From the NCBI GenBank assembly GCA_945862165.1, contig CAMAXI010000002.1, positions 248,001-312,000 on the forward strand: DNA of 64,000 nucleotides, written 5' to 3'. Shown piece after piece: positions 42,126 through 49,921 of this stretch. Position 1 is the first letter of the stretch, and every line of letters begins with the position of its first letter. The notes beneath the pieces were generated by a model. The model did not search any database, was not told the origin of the DNA, and saw only the letters and a list, made by a program, of their open reading frames with translations. The stretch is from Chryseobacterium gleum. GTDB taxonomy: Bacteria > Bacteroidota > Bacteroidia > Flavobacteriales_D > Crocinitomicaceae. The position numbers were made by a program, and so were the translations under genes.

Positions 42126-42317
42126 TTAGCTTCCACAATAAAGACAACCATCCTCGTCCTCTTCCGCTGTTGGGTTGAATTCAATTGCTGGATATAAGTG
42201 TTTTTTCAATTCATAGATAGCTTGCATTGTTTCACCATCTTCGAATAAATTTCCTGTTAATTTTGTTTTTAATTCCGTAATCTCTTGTTTGATTGCATCT
42301 TCCGTCATTGTAACCAT
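42126..42317 (-). CDS. Small hypothetical protein with C-terminal CxxC
   Basis: A 63-residue protein (60 if started at the second methionine, MTEDAIKQEI). A charged helix (TEDAIKQEITELKTKLTG) precedes a hydrophobic/acidic end with DGCLYCGS. It has its own terminator and a TATCTTCG near-box ~20 nt upstream, which supports it as a gene. The CxxC might bind metal or form a disulfide. No family recognised. Confidence 0.6.
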   Translation of the reverse strand: MVTMTEDAIKQEITELKTKLTGNLFEDGETMQAIYELKKHLYPAIEFNPTAEEDEDGCLYCGS

Positions 42318-42462
42318 AATACCTGTTTTTGATGCTACGAAGATATTTCAAAATCATGGATGTTTCCTAAAAATGAATGGATAAAGTTTTGAGTAGTAGG
42401 TGTTAATAAATTCTTATTTTGAACATGAAAAAAATTTAGATATAACTTATTATTTAATTATT

Positions 42463-42470
42463 TACATTTG
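42463..42470 (+). promoter_or_regulatory. -7 box immediately before the BBP2 porin gene
   Basis: TACATTTG, ATTC, ATG: a 4-nt gap to the start codon at 42475. Confidence 0.6.
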
Positions 42471-42474
42471 ATTC

Positions 42475-43578
42475 ATGAGAAAATTACAAATACTACTACC
42501 ATTCCTTATTATAACACAATGCTTGTTTAGTCAAGTAACTAATACCGGCTTAATGGATACTCTTGGCGGTGAAAAAATTAAAAATGTGACGATTGGTGGT
42601 TACCTAGACACCTATTATTCTTTTGGTTTTAACCAACCAAAAGATGGAACTATCCCATATTTAGTTTCAGCTGATAATCACAATGATTTTTCCATAAATC
42701 TCGCTTATTTAGACTTACGTTATACCGATTCACATGTTAGAGCGCGCTTTGTACCGGGCTTTGGCACTTATATGAATGCTAATTATTCCAACGAAAAAGG
42801 ATTATTTAAAAATTTAGTAGAAGCATCTGTTGGGATTTGTTTATCTAAAAAAAGAAATATTTGGCTGGAATCCGGAATCCTAGGTTCTCCATTTACCAAT
42901 GAAAGTGCTATCTCCAAAGATCACTTTATGTATACACGCAGTTTATCTGCAGAAAATGTACCCTATTACTTAACGGGGCTAAAAGTAAGTATTCCTTTAA
43001 CTTCAAAATGGAATCTATATACCTATATTTTAAATGGTTGGCAACAAATCACGGATCAAAATTCCGGAAAATCATTTGCTACACAACTAGAATTTCGACC
43101 AAATGAATCGCACTTAATTAATTGGAATACCTATGTTGGAGATGAACGTAGCGCAATAAATCCATCTTTTCGAATGCGCTATTTTTCGGATTTGTACTGG
43201 ATTTCCTCGCCAACTAAAAAATTAAATTTTATTACTTGTATGTATGCGGGGGTGCAAGAATTTTCAAACCGAAAACACGCATTTTGGTGGCAAGCGAATC
43301 TTTCAGCAAAATGGAAATTTTCAGAAAAACAAAACCTAGCAGGACGTATCGAATACTTTAACGATCCGCAAAATTGTATGATTATTAATCAACTAAAAAA
43401 TGAAAAAATAGGAATATTAAGTACAGGACTTTGTTATAATATTACTATTCAAGAGCATGCACTTTTTCGCATCGATGCACGACAATTTTATACTCAATAC
43501 CCAATGTTTACAAACCAACAATCCACCAATAAAAATAACGCATTTGTTTTAACTGGAAATATTACAGTTTGGTTTTAA
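42475..43578 (+). CDS. Outer-membrane beta-barrel protein (BBP2/OmpL-like)
   Basis: A 367-residue protein with a signal peptide ending at LFSQ. The mature part is built of alternating aromatic beta strands ending in WF, typical of outer-membrane barrels. The opening NVTIGGYLDTYYSFGFNQP and AYLDLRYTDSHVRARF match the putative beta-barrel porin-2 family. No solute specificity can be read. Its 3' end overlaps the convergent YgiQ-like gene by 4 bp. Confidence 0.82.
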   Translation: MRKLQILLPFLIITQCLFSQVTNTGLMDTLGGEKIKNVTIGGYLDTYYSFGFNQPKDGTIPYLVSADNHNDFSINLAYLDLRYTDSHVRARFVPGFGTYMNANYSNEKGLFKNLVEASVGICLSKKRNIWLESGILGSPFTNESAISKDHFMYTRSLSAENVPYYLTGLKVSIPLTSKWNLYTYILNGWQQITDQNSGKSFATQLEFRPNESHLINWNTYVGDERSAINPSFRMRYFSDLYWISSPTKKLNFITCMYAGVQEFSNRKHAFWWQANLSAKWKFSEKQNLAGRIEYFNDPQNCMIINQLKNEKIGILSTGLCYNITIQEHALFRIDARQFYTQYPMFTNQQSTNKNNAFVLTGNITVWF

Positions 43579-45473
43579 CGTTTCCTACGTTTCGCTAACC
43601 ATTCTGGAACCTCTTTCTTCGGTTGTTTGTGATTTTCGGATCCCAATAACTTTTCAGCTAAATCTGGACGGTTTGCTTTTTGTAAACAATTTTTGATCCA
43701 ATCCCTATTTTCACGTTTGTACCAAAAGAAGAAACGATTTTGATTCAATTTTTCCTCCTTGGTTTTAACGGTTTTAATCGGTTTTAAGGTATATGGATGT
43801 ACCCCTGAATAATAAATTACTTCAGCAACCGTCATTGGGGTTGGAGTAAAGTCTTGTACCTGCTCCAATTGAAAGCCCATATCTTTCGTTTCTGCTGCCA
43901 AATTCGCCATATCTTCTTCCTCACACCCTGGATGTGAAGATATGAAATACGGTATCAATGGTTGATTTAAATTGTGTTTCGCAGAAATCGCATCGTATTT
44001 TTCCTTGAATTTATGGAAATACGAAAACGAAGGTTTACGCATCACCCGCAAAGTAGCATCTGAAGTATGTTCTGGCGCAACTTTTAACCGTCCAGATATA
44101 TGGTGTTTTACAACTTGTTCGATGTATTCGTCGTGGTTTCCGTCTTCGTTATTTTTATTGAAATCATCCACCAATAAATCGTAACGTATCCCTGAACCAA
44201 TAAATGCTTTTTTCACTTTCGGATGTTGGTCTACTTTTTTGTAGAGTTCCGTCATCGGTTTGTGGGAAGTGTCCAAATTCGAGCAAATTACGGGATGTAT
44301 ACAACTAGGACTCGAACAACGATTACAAATCGCTTCATCTTTACCTTTCATTTTGTACATGTTCGCCGAAGGTCCACCTAAATCAGAGATGTATCCTCTA
44401 AATTCTGGGTGACTGGTAACTTGTTCTAATTCTTTTAAAATTGATTTCTCGCTACGCGACGCAATAAATTTCCCTTGGTGTGCAGAAATCGTACAGAAAC
44501 TACAGCCACCAAAGCATCCACGGTGCATGTTGATCGAAAACTTAATCATGTCATACGCAGGAATAGCGCCACGCTTTTTGTATTTTGGATGCGGCATACG
44601 CGTATACGGTAAGTCAAAGGATTTATCAATTTCCTTTTCTTCCATGGTTTTGTATGGAGGATTAATTACCAAGGTTTCATTTCCAACGTGTTGAATAATA
44701 CGGTTCGCTTCCCATTTATTAGACTCAACCTCTACTATTTTGAAGTTCGCCGCATACTTAATTTTATCCTCTAAACAAACTTCATGACTTGCCAATTCAA
44801 CCGTTTCCCATTGTTTATTTTTCGGTAATTCTTCTTCTTTCGGTTGTAAAAATGCAATTTGTTTTAATGTCTTCAAAGAAGAAAATGGAACGCCTTTTTT
44901 CAATAAACGCAACATTTCGCGCAAGGGTTGTTCGCCCATTCCATATACCAACATGTCGGCTTTGGAATCCACCAAAACAGAAGGCATCAATTGGTCTTTC
45001 CAATAATCGTAGTGAGTAACACGACGCAAAGAAGCTTCGATGCCACCAATTAAAATTGGAACATCTGGATATAATTCTTTTAATATATTTGAATAAACGA
45101 TTGTAGCATAATCTGGTCGATAGCCCGCTTCTCCTCCAGGTGAATAAGCATCCGTGGAACGTAAACGTTTATTCGCTGTGTAATGGTTCACCATCGAGTC
45201 CATACAACCAGCGGTAACCCCAAAGAAATACTTTGGTTTACCAAACTTTTTGAAGTCGCGCAAATCATCTTTCCAGTTCGGTTGCGCAACGATCGCAATA
45301 CGAAAACCTTCGTCTTCGATGATACGGCCAATAACAGCCGTTCCAAATGCAGGATGATCTACATAGGCATCACCGGAGATTAAAACGACATCTACATCGT
45401 CCCATCCACGTTTTTCAACTTCCTGTTTGGTGATCGGTAACCAGTCGGTAATTGGTCTTAATTGTTGTTCCAT
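43575..45473 (-). CDS. YgiQ-family radical SAM protein
   Basis: A 632-residue radical SAM protein. The N-terminal UPF0313 domain is followed by the 4Fe-4S cysteine motif HRGCFGGCSFCTISAHQGK (~315) with the C-x3-C-x2-C spacing. A second cysteine group (CNRCSSPSCIHPVIC) follows near 395. KVAPEHTSD and SSHPGCEEEDM are family-specific. YgiQ function is not established. The C-terminus is basic (KKEVPEWLAKRRKR). TACCTTTG lies 6 nt before the ATG. Confidence 0.92.
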   Translation of the reverse strand: MEQQLRPITDWLPITKQEVEKRGWDDVDVVLISGDAYVDHPAFGTAVIGRIIEDEGFRIAIVAQPNWKDDLRDFKKFGKPKYFFGVTAGCMDSMVNHYTANKRLRSTDAYSPGGEAGYRPDYATIVYSNILKELYPDVPILIGGIEASLRRVTHYDYWKDQLMPSVLVDSKADMLVYGMGEQPLREMLRLLKKGVPFSSLKTLKQIAFLQPKEEELPKNKQWETVELASHEVCLEDKIKYAANFKIVEVESNKWEANRIIQHVGNETLVINPPYKTMEEKEIDKSFDLPYTRMPHPKYKKRGAIPAYDMIKFSINMHRGCFGGCSFCTISAHQGKFIASRSEKSILKELEQVTSHPEFRGYISDLGGPSANMYKMKGKDEAICNRCSSPSCIHPVICSNLDTSHKPMTELYKKVDQHPKVKKAFIGSGIRYDLLVDDFNKNNEDGNHDEYIEQVVKHHISGRLKVAPEHTSDATLRVMRKPSFSYFHKFKEKYDAISAKHNLNQPLIPYFISSHPGCEEEDMANLAAETKDMGFQLEQVQDFTPTPMTVAEVIYYSGVHPYTLKPIKTVKTKEEKLNQNRFFFWYKRENRDWIKNCLQKANRPDLAEKLLGSENHKQPKKEVPEWLAKRRKR

Positions 45474-45479
45474 ACCTTA

Positions 45480-45487
45480 CAAAGGTA
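45480..45487 (-). promoter_or_regulatory. -7 box close to the YgiQ-like start
   Basis: TACCTTTG, TAAGGT, ATG on the minus strand: a 6-nt gap, so the 5' leader would be two bases at most. Confidence 0.55.
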
Positions 45488-45535
45488 AGGGATAAAGAAT
45501 GAAGAGGGAAATTTTTAAGGGGTATTTTATCCCAA

Positions 45536-45820
45536 TTAGATTTTTGTCGAATGATAATAAGCAAATTCCGGGCTAATGTCGTAAGCACAAGCAATTATAG
45601 TCCCATCATAATCCTTCATTTCGCCTACGTTTTCCCAGTAAATTTCTCCAAAAGAACCAATTTTTGCAGCTTTGTAGGTGTTGTTATCCATTAATTTTTG
45701 GACAAACTTATTTTTTATATCTAACGATTTTGATACATCTAACAGTTTCGTTTCTCCAGTGTTAAAAGTACACTGAATTTGAAATGCGTCTAATATGAAT
45801 ATGTTGGTTACTTTATACAT
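45536..45820 (-). CDS. DUF2442 protein, partner of the DUF4160 gene
   Basis: A 94-residue protein with the DUF2442 pattern: VTNIFILDAFQIQCTFNTGE, KLLDVSKSL, then GSFGEIYWENVGEMKDYDG and an end CAYDISPEFAYYHS. It starts two bases after the DUF4160 stop, so the two are one transcript. These two domain types are commonly found side by side in bacteria and have been suspected of forming toxin-antitoxin-like modules; activity is not established, and which partner would be which is unknown. Confidence 0.82.
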   Translation of the reverse strand: MYKVTNIFILDAFQIQCTFNTGETKLLDVSKSLDIKNKFVQKLMDNNTYKAAKIGSFGEIYWENVGEMKDYDGTIIACAYDISPEFAYYHSTKI

Positions 45821-45822
45821 TT

Positions 45823-46071
45823 TTATCTTAATGGTTCGATTTTATGAAAATCTTTTGAATTCCACATTTCTAATAACTCTTCTTTGTGAATTTCAGCCCA
45901 AGCAGAAACAAGTTTAAGTTTACTAATAGGAAAATCTCCATTCAAAATGGAACCATTCTCAATTAAAATATTTGCTTCAAATTCTGAATATTTTACCTTA
46001 AAATGAGGAGGGTTATGATCATTGAAGAACATATAAATTATTATTCCGTAAAATCTACTTATTTCAGGCAT
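45823..46071 (-). CDS. DUF4160 protein
   Basis: An 82-residue protein nearly full-length DUF4160: MPEISRFYGIIIYMFFNDHN, PPHFKVKYSE, GDFPISKLKLVSAWAEIH, EELLEMWNSKDF. The His/Asn cluster NDHNPPHF is the family's most conserved motif; its role is unknown. A TACATTTG box ends 4 nt before the ATG. Three 16-bp operator-like sites lie 106-205 bp upstream, and an XRE-type regulator is the next gene on the same strand. First gene of the DUF4160-DUF2442 pair. Confidence 0.85.
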   Translation of the reverse strand: MPEISRFYGIIIYMFFNDHNPPHFKVKYSEFEANILIENGSILNGDFPISKLKLVSAWAEIHKEELLEMWNSKDFHKIEPLR

Positions 46072-46075
46072 TCAA

Positions 46076-46083
46076 CAAATGTA
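46076..46083 (-). promoter_or_regulatory. -7 box immediately before the DUF4160 gene
   Basis: TACATTTG, TTGA, ATG on the minus strand: a 4-nt gap. Confidence 0.6.
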
Positions 46084-46176
46084 TTAAAAATATATAAACT
46101 CTGCAATAATCTTGTTGCCAGACAACAAAAACGAGCAAATATTTGTATCAACTAGGAAATTAACGCCATTTATTTT

Positions 46177-46192
46177 TAGGGTTATAACCCTA
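46177..46192. promoter_or_regulatory. Operator-like palindrome, site 1
   Basis: TAGGGTTATAACCCTA is a perfect 16-bp palindrome. First of three related sites whose ATAAC cores lie at 46184, 46226 and 46268, exactly 42 bp apart, in the DUF4160-XRE gap. Confidence 0.65.
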
Positions 46193-46218
46193 TATTCTTA
46201 TCCATTTTTAAAGCTTTT

Positions 46219-46234
46219 TATGGGTATAACCCTA
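46219..46234. promoter_or_regulatory. Operator-like site 2
   Basis: TATGGGTATAACCCTA, sharing TATAACCCTA with site 1 and 42 bp from it. Confidence 0.6.
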
Positions 46235-46260
46235 AAAACTTTAAATTTATTTTAACTAAT

Positions 46261-46276
46261 TAGGGATATAACTTAT
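46261..46276. promoter_or_regulatory. Operator-like site 3 (degenerate)
   Basis: TAGGGATATAACTTAT keeps the TAGGG half and the ATAAC core of site 1 but has lost the CCCTA half; 42 bp from site 2. Confidence 0.5.
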
Positions 46277-46343
46277 TTATTACGATTAGATTTTATTTGA
46301 GTGGTTCTGTTCTCTTTTGTTTATCACCGCCCTCGGTCCCTCC

Positions 46344-46592
46344 TCACTTCGGAAAAGAAATTCCCTCAAAAAATTCTGCCAAGGTAATTTTAAATAATTC
46401 GCAAATTCGAATGAGTGTTTTTAATTCAAAGTTGGCACCAGACTCCAAACGCCAATAGGCAGAACGCGACATATTCAATTCAAAAGCAATGTGCTCGTAA
46501 TTTTTATATCCTTTTGCTTTACGTAACTCTTTCAAGCGCAAAGCAATTGCTTTATAGGATTCTGAATAATCAACTTTTTGGTCCATGCTCAA
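46344..46592 (-). CDS. XRE-family HTH regulator
   Basis: An 82-residue protein that is mostly a single Cro/CI helix-turn-helix: ALRLKELRKAKGYKNYEHIAFELNMSRSAYWRLESGANF (in parts) with turn and recognition helix at ~42-56, then LIRICELFKITLAEFF. No ligand or multimerisation domain follows. It is upstream of and co-directional with DUF4160-DUF2442, separated by the 272-bp gap carrying three operator-like sites, which it is a natural candidate to bind (inference). Confidence 0.9.
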   Translation of the reverse strand: MSMDQKVDYSESYKAIALRLKELRKAKGYKNYEHIAFELNMSRSAYWRLESGANFELKTLIRICELFKITLAEFFEGISFPK

Positions 46593-46655
46593 AATTGAAA
46601 ATTCTAAGATTCAAAAAGTACTCTATTAAAAAATACACCTTATAATAGAATTAAT

Positions 46656-46663
46656 TATATTTG
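46656..46663 (+). promoter_or_regulatory. -7 box for the LamG-cohesin-dockerin gene
   Basis: TATATTTG, exact consensus, 162 nt before the ATG at 46826. If used, the mRNA has a ~158-nt leader in which I recognise no known riboswitch. Confidence 0.35.
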
Positions 46664-46825
46664 TGCAGAAAACAATGTAAACAGAAAATTATCTATATAT
46701 TTAGAAATTAAATAAATAAGAATTTTTTAAACTGAACTTATATTTCAGTGGTTTAGGTTTATTTTGTAAGATAGCGGTATCTGAAAAGCTAAAAAAAATA
46801 GAGTAGAAATTAAAAACAAATAAAT

Positions 46826-49099
46826 ATGAAAAAACAATTACTTTTTGTAACAGTACTTTTTTTAAGTATATCATCAATTTTCGCGCAAAATGTGCCGAAT
46901 TATGTACCTACAAATGGCTTAGTTGGTTGGTGGCCATTTAATGGGAATGCGAATGATGAGTCAGGGAATGGAAATCATGGCACTGTGAATGGTGCGGCTT
47001 TGACAGCTGATAGAATTGGAAAAGCCAATAATGCCTATAAATTTAATGGAGCTGAAAAAATTGTAATTCAAAACACCATTTTAACAAATGATTTTACAGA
47101 TCAAAGTACGTCTGTATGGATTAATACTAAAGTTGGAGCTACAACAATTATGTCTGATCGAGGAAAAAATGGAGGATATCCAGGTTATTTTTGGTACAAA
47201 AACAGTTTATTTGTTGATAGCATTGGAGATTGGAGGTCAGTTTCTCATAATAATAATTGTGTTAATGAATCATACAGCAAATCTAATTCGAGTGTAATAG
47301 ATGGAAACTGGCATCATTTGTTGATTGTATGGGATTCAAAAAACAATTTAATAAAACTTTATACTGACGGTGTTCTAACAAAAACCAATACAAGTATAAA
47401 TAAAAATTGTTATGGTAATGTTGGTCAACCTTTAACAATTGGTTGTTTTCCAGGCTATCCAGGTATTTCAGATTTAAGCTTCTATAATGGTTTAATAGAC
47501 GACATAGCCATCTATAACCGCGCACTAAGCGAACAAGAAATCACTAACTTATACAACGGTGGTTCGCAATCTACAATAGCATCCACCAAAGTCTTCGTAG
47601 ATGCTCCAGCAAGCGTAAAACAAAATGACACCTTACAATTATCCATCAGCACTGAAACGTTGAATACGAGTGATAATGTAATTGCTTATCAAACAGATTT
47701 TTCCTACGACACAACACGTTATACCTATTTGAGTAATAATTTGGTTGGAACATTAAACACCAATGGAAGTGTGGTAGTAAATAGTACTAAAAACGGAAAA
47801 CTATCTATTAGCTACATGTCTCAAACAGCATTAAATGGTGCAGGAAGTTTGATGAAATTGAAATTTAAATCCAACAATACATTAGGACAAGGAATTTTTG
47901 GTTTGTCTAATTTCTTGTATAACACCACAACCATTACAAGTTTAAAAAGTGACACGGTAGTTACGATTGATGGTATCCCTCCAACGGCAAAAATCACATA
48001 TTCCGTGAATCCAGCGCGTAAAGGAGATTCCCTTTTAATTACGGTAAAATTCAATGAAAAAATGGCGGTTTCACCAGTTCCTCAATTGAATTTAACAGGT
48101 CAAAATACCTTAGCTAATTCTAATTTAACCAAAGTGAATGATACAACTTATACCTACTGGTGGGTAGTTGAGAAAGGAAACGGAGCAGTAAATGTAAATT
48201 TAGCTACAGGTAAAGATTTAGGTGGAAATGGTATTGTTGCAACACCTACACAAAATCCAAGTTTTACAGTATTACCAACGTTATTTGGAGATATTGATAC
48301 AAACAAATCAGTACAAGCGTATGATGCAGCTTTGGCATTGCAATACTCTGTAGGTTTAAACCCATTACCAACAATGGATCCTTTACCTTGGTCCAATTGG
48401 AGATTAGCAGTAGCAAACGTAGATACGGTTGGAAATGTGACTGCAAATGATGCTTCTTTGATTTTACAATATTCAGCAAAATTGATTTCTACTTTCCCAG
48501 CAGATGCGAAGAAACGTGGTGGTGATGCACCAACAGCAGATGTGACAGTTAGCAAAGAAGGAAACCAATTAGTATTTAGAACAACTGGTACATTGTATGG
48601 TTTTAATGTCTATTTCAAGGAAAATTTCAATGCTTTTGGTCAACCAGAAGTTAGCGATAAAAATGTAATTTTGGCGACGAATATAAATGCAACAACTTAC
48701 AACCTTGGTTTAGCATCTACTAAACCAATTACCGTAAATGAACCATTTTTAATTATTCCAATCCTAACAAACACAGACGTTAAAGGAACAATGGATATCG
48801 TAGCAAATACGCAAGAAAAATCCTTAGCATATGGTGCAGCTTTAAGTATTTTAGAAATTAATAAAGAAATGCTAATTGTATATCCTAACCCAACGAAAGA
48901 TATAGTGACGATTAAAAATGCACAAGGAAACACACTTCGTATCCTAAATGTAGAAGGAAAAGAAGTGTATAATCAAAAGATGACTGGAAACACAATGGAT
49001 GTCTCTTTAAAAACAGTAGGTGCTAAAGGAATGTATATACTACATATCCAAGATGCAAATAATGAAAGCATTCAAAGTAAACAAATTATTTTAGAATAA
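46826..49099 (+). CDS. T9SS cargo with LamG, cohesin-like, Ig-like and dockerin-like modules
   Basis: A 757-residue secreted protein with a signal peptide ending at IFAQ. Residues ~25-245: LamG/concanavalin-like domain (GLVGWWPFNGNANDESGNG, DGNWHHLLIVWD, GLIDDIAIYNRALSEQEI). ~250-385: cohesin-like domain (TKVFVDAPASVKQNDTLQLS ... DFSYDTTRY). ~385-490: bacterial Ig-like domain (PPTAKITYSVNPARKGDSL). ~490-570: dockerin-like pair of calcium loops (GDIDTNKSVQAYDAALALQY, ANVDTVGNVTANDASLILQY). The end (VYPNPTKDIVTI ... KGMYILHI) is a type A sorting domain. Probably a surface carbohydrate- or protein-binding scaffold. Confidence 0.8.
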   Translation: MKKQLLFVTVLFLSISSIFAQNVPNYVPTNGLVGWWPFNGNANDESGNGNHGTVNGAALTADRIGKANNAYKFNGAEKIVIQNTILTNDFTDQSTSVWINTKVGATTIMSDRGKNGGYPGYFWYKNSLFVDSIGDWRSVSHNNNCVNESYSKSNSSVIDGNWHHLLIVWDSKNNLIKLYTDGVLTKTNTSINKNCYGNVGQPLTIGCFPGYPGISDLSFYNGLIDDIAIYNRALSEQEITNLYNGGSQSTIASTKVFVDAPASVKQNDTLQLSISTETLNTSDNVIAYQTDFSYDTTRYTYLSNNLVGTLNTNGSVVVNSTKNGKLSISYMSQTALNGAGSLMKLKFKSNNTLGQGIFGLSNFLYNTTTITSLKSDTVVTIDGIPPTAKITYSVNPARKGDSLLITVKFNEKMAVSPVPQLNLTGQNTLANSNLTKVNDTTYTYWWVVEKGNGAVNVNLATGKDLGGNGIVATPTQNPSFTVLPTLFGDIDTNKSVQAYDAALALQYSVGLNPLPTMDPLPWSNWRLAVANVDTVGNVTANDASLILQYSAKLISTFPADAKKRGGDAPTADVTVSKEGNQLVFRTTGTLYGFNVYFKENFNAFGQPEVSDKNVILATNINATTYNLGLASTKPITVNEPFLIIPILTNTDVKGTMDIVANTQEKSLAYGAALSILEINKEMLIVYPNPTKDIVTIKNAQGNTLRILNVEGKEVYNQKMTGNTMDVSLKTVGAKGMYILHIQDANNESIQSKQIILE

Positions 49100-49120
49100 T
49101 TTATCTAAAACATAAAATGT

Positions 49121-49146
49121 AACCCTGTTCAGCAATGGACAGGGTT
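49121..49146 (+). terminator. Terminator after the LamG gene
   Basis: AACCCTGTTC / GGACAGGGTT stem (one G-T pair) with a 6-nt loop, then T6. Confidence 0.88.
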
Positions 49147-49208
49147 TTTTATTTTATAACACTTCAATTTAACTGACCTACATCACATTTTAATACTCCA
49201 CTCTTTCC

Positions 49209-49216
49209 TAACTTTG
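49209..49216 (+). promoter_or_regulatory. -7 box for the stress-protein-like gene
   Basis: TAACTTTG, exact consensus, 23 nt before the ATG at 49240. Confidence 0.6.
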
Positions 49217-49239
49217 TACTATATAAATTGTATACTACG

Positions 49240-49734
49240 ATGAGATCACAAGTTGCTATATACGATAACCATGAAAAAGCGGTAGAAGCTTTAGGAAAAT
49301 TAAAAGAAGCTAATTTCAACATGGAACATACTTCCTTGATTGGTCAAGCTGAAATTATCGATGACCATGTGCACGTAAAATCTGTAACAGATATGCGTAT
49401 CAAAACAACTGCAATTGGGGTTGTTGCTACGTCCACCTTAGGCTTACTTTCAGGCATTGGTGTATTCGCTATTCCAGGTTTAGGATTCCTTTTTGGAGCT
49501 GGGGCTTTAGTTGGTGCAATCGCAGGACTAGAAATTGGCGTTGTTGGAACAGGTATTTTTAGTGTATTAACCGCTGCTGGATTTAAAAATGATAATATCG
49601 TGAAATACGAAGAGCATATCAAAGAAGGGCGTTTCTTAGTAATAGTAAAAGGTCCTTTAGAAGAAATCGAAAAAGCAGAACATATTTTACATACGGAAGG
49701 CACCCATTTGGGATTGGAATTATTGGATAAATAA
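49240..49734 (+). CDS. Small glycine-zipper membrane protein, general-stress-protein-like
   Basis: Start taken at ATG 49240 (MRSQVAIYDNHEKAVEAL), not the TTG at 49228. The 164-residue protein has an N-terminal alpha/beta region of the type seen in YflT/general stress protein 17M-like families (VAIYDNHEKAVEALGKLKEA). Two glycine-rich hydrophobic segments follow (~60-110, LSGIGVFAIPGLGFLFGAGALVGA in parts). A C-terminal ferredoxin-like stretch (FLVIVKGPLEEIEKAEHIL) closes it. Function unknown. Confidence 0.7.
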   Translation: MRSQVAIYDNHEKAVEALGKLKEANFNMEHTSLIGQAEIIDDHVHVKSVTDMRIKTTAIGVVATSTLGLLSGIGVFAIPGLGFLFGAGALVGAIAGLEIGVVGTGIFSVLTAAGFKNDNIVKYEEHIKEGRFLVIVKGPLEEIEKAEHILHTEGTHLGLELLDK

Positions 49735-49771
49735 TTTTTTGTTTTTATTATATATTCGAATTATATATGGA

Positions 49772-49809
49772 TGTATGTAGGGATAGGGCATGCCCTATCC
49801 CTACATACA
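49772..49809. repeat. 38-bp perfect palindrome
   Basis: The arm TGTATGTAGGGATAGGGCA is followed directly by its exact reverse complement, with no spacer. It sits between convergent genes and could terminate both, although there is no loop-forming spacer. Confidence 0.9.
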
Positions 49810-49917
49810 ATAAAAACATCCCTACATACAATAAAAAACATCCCTACATACAATAAAAAAAATATCCCTACTGCAATAAAAATATCCCTACCTATAATAA
49901 AAATATATCCCTATAAA
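49797..49917. repeat. Degenerate tandem repeat derived from the palindrome arm
   Basis: About 5.5 copies of ATCCCTACATACAATAAAAA, 20-24 bp each, starting at 49797, 49818, 49840, 49864, 49884 and 49907 (partial). The first copy is the right arm of the 38-bp palindrome. Copies decay towards the murF-alr stop codon. No spacers, so it is not a CRISPR. Confidence 0.85.
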
Positions 49918-49921
49918 ATAA

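Noticed and set aside
46177-46192. Telomere-like TTAGGG motif
   Set aside because: A single palindromic context with two degenerate neighbours at 42-bp spacing fits operators, not telomeric repeats.
49797-49917. Possible CRISPR array
   Set aside because: Units are 20-24 bp, contiguous, with no spacers and no cas genes nearby.
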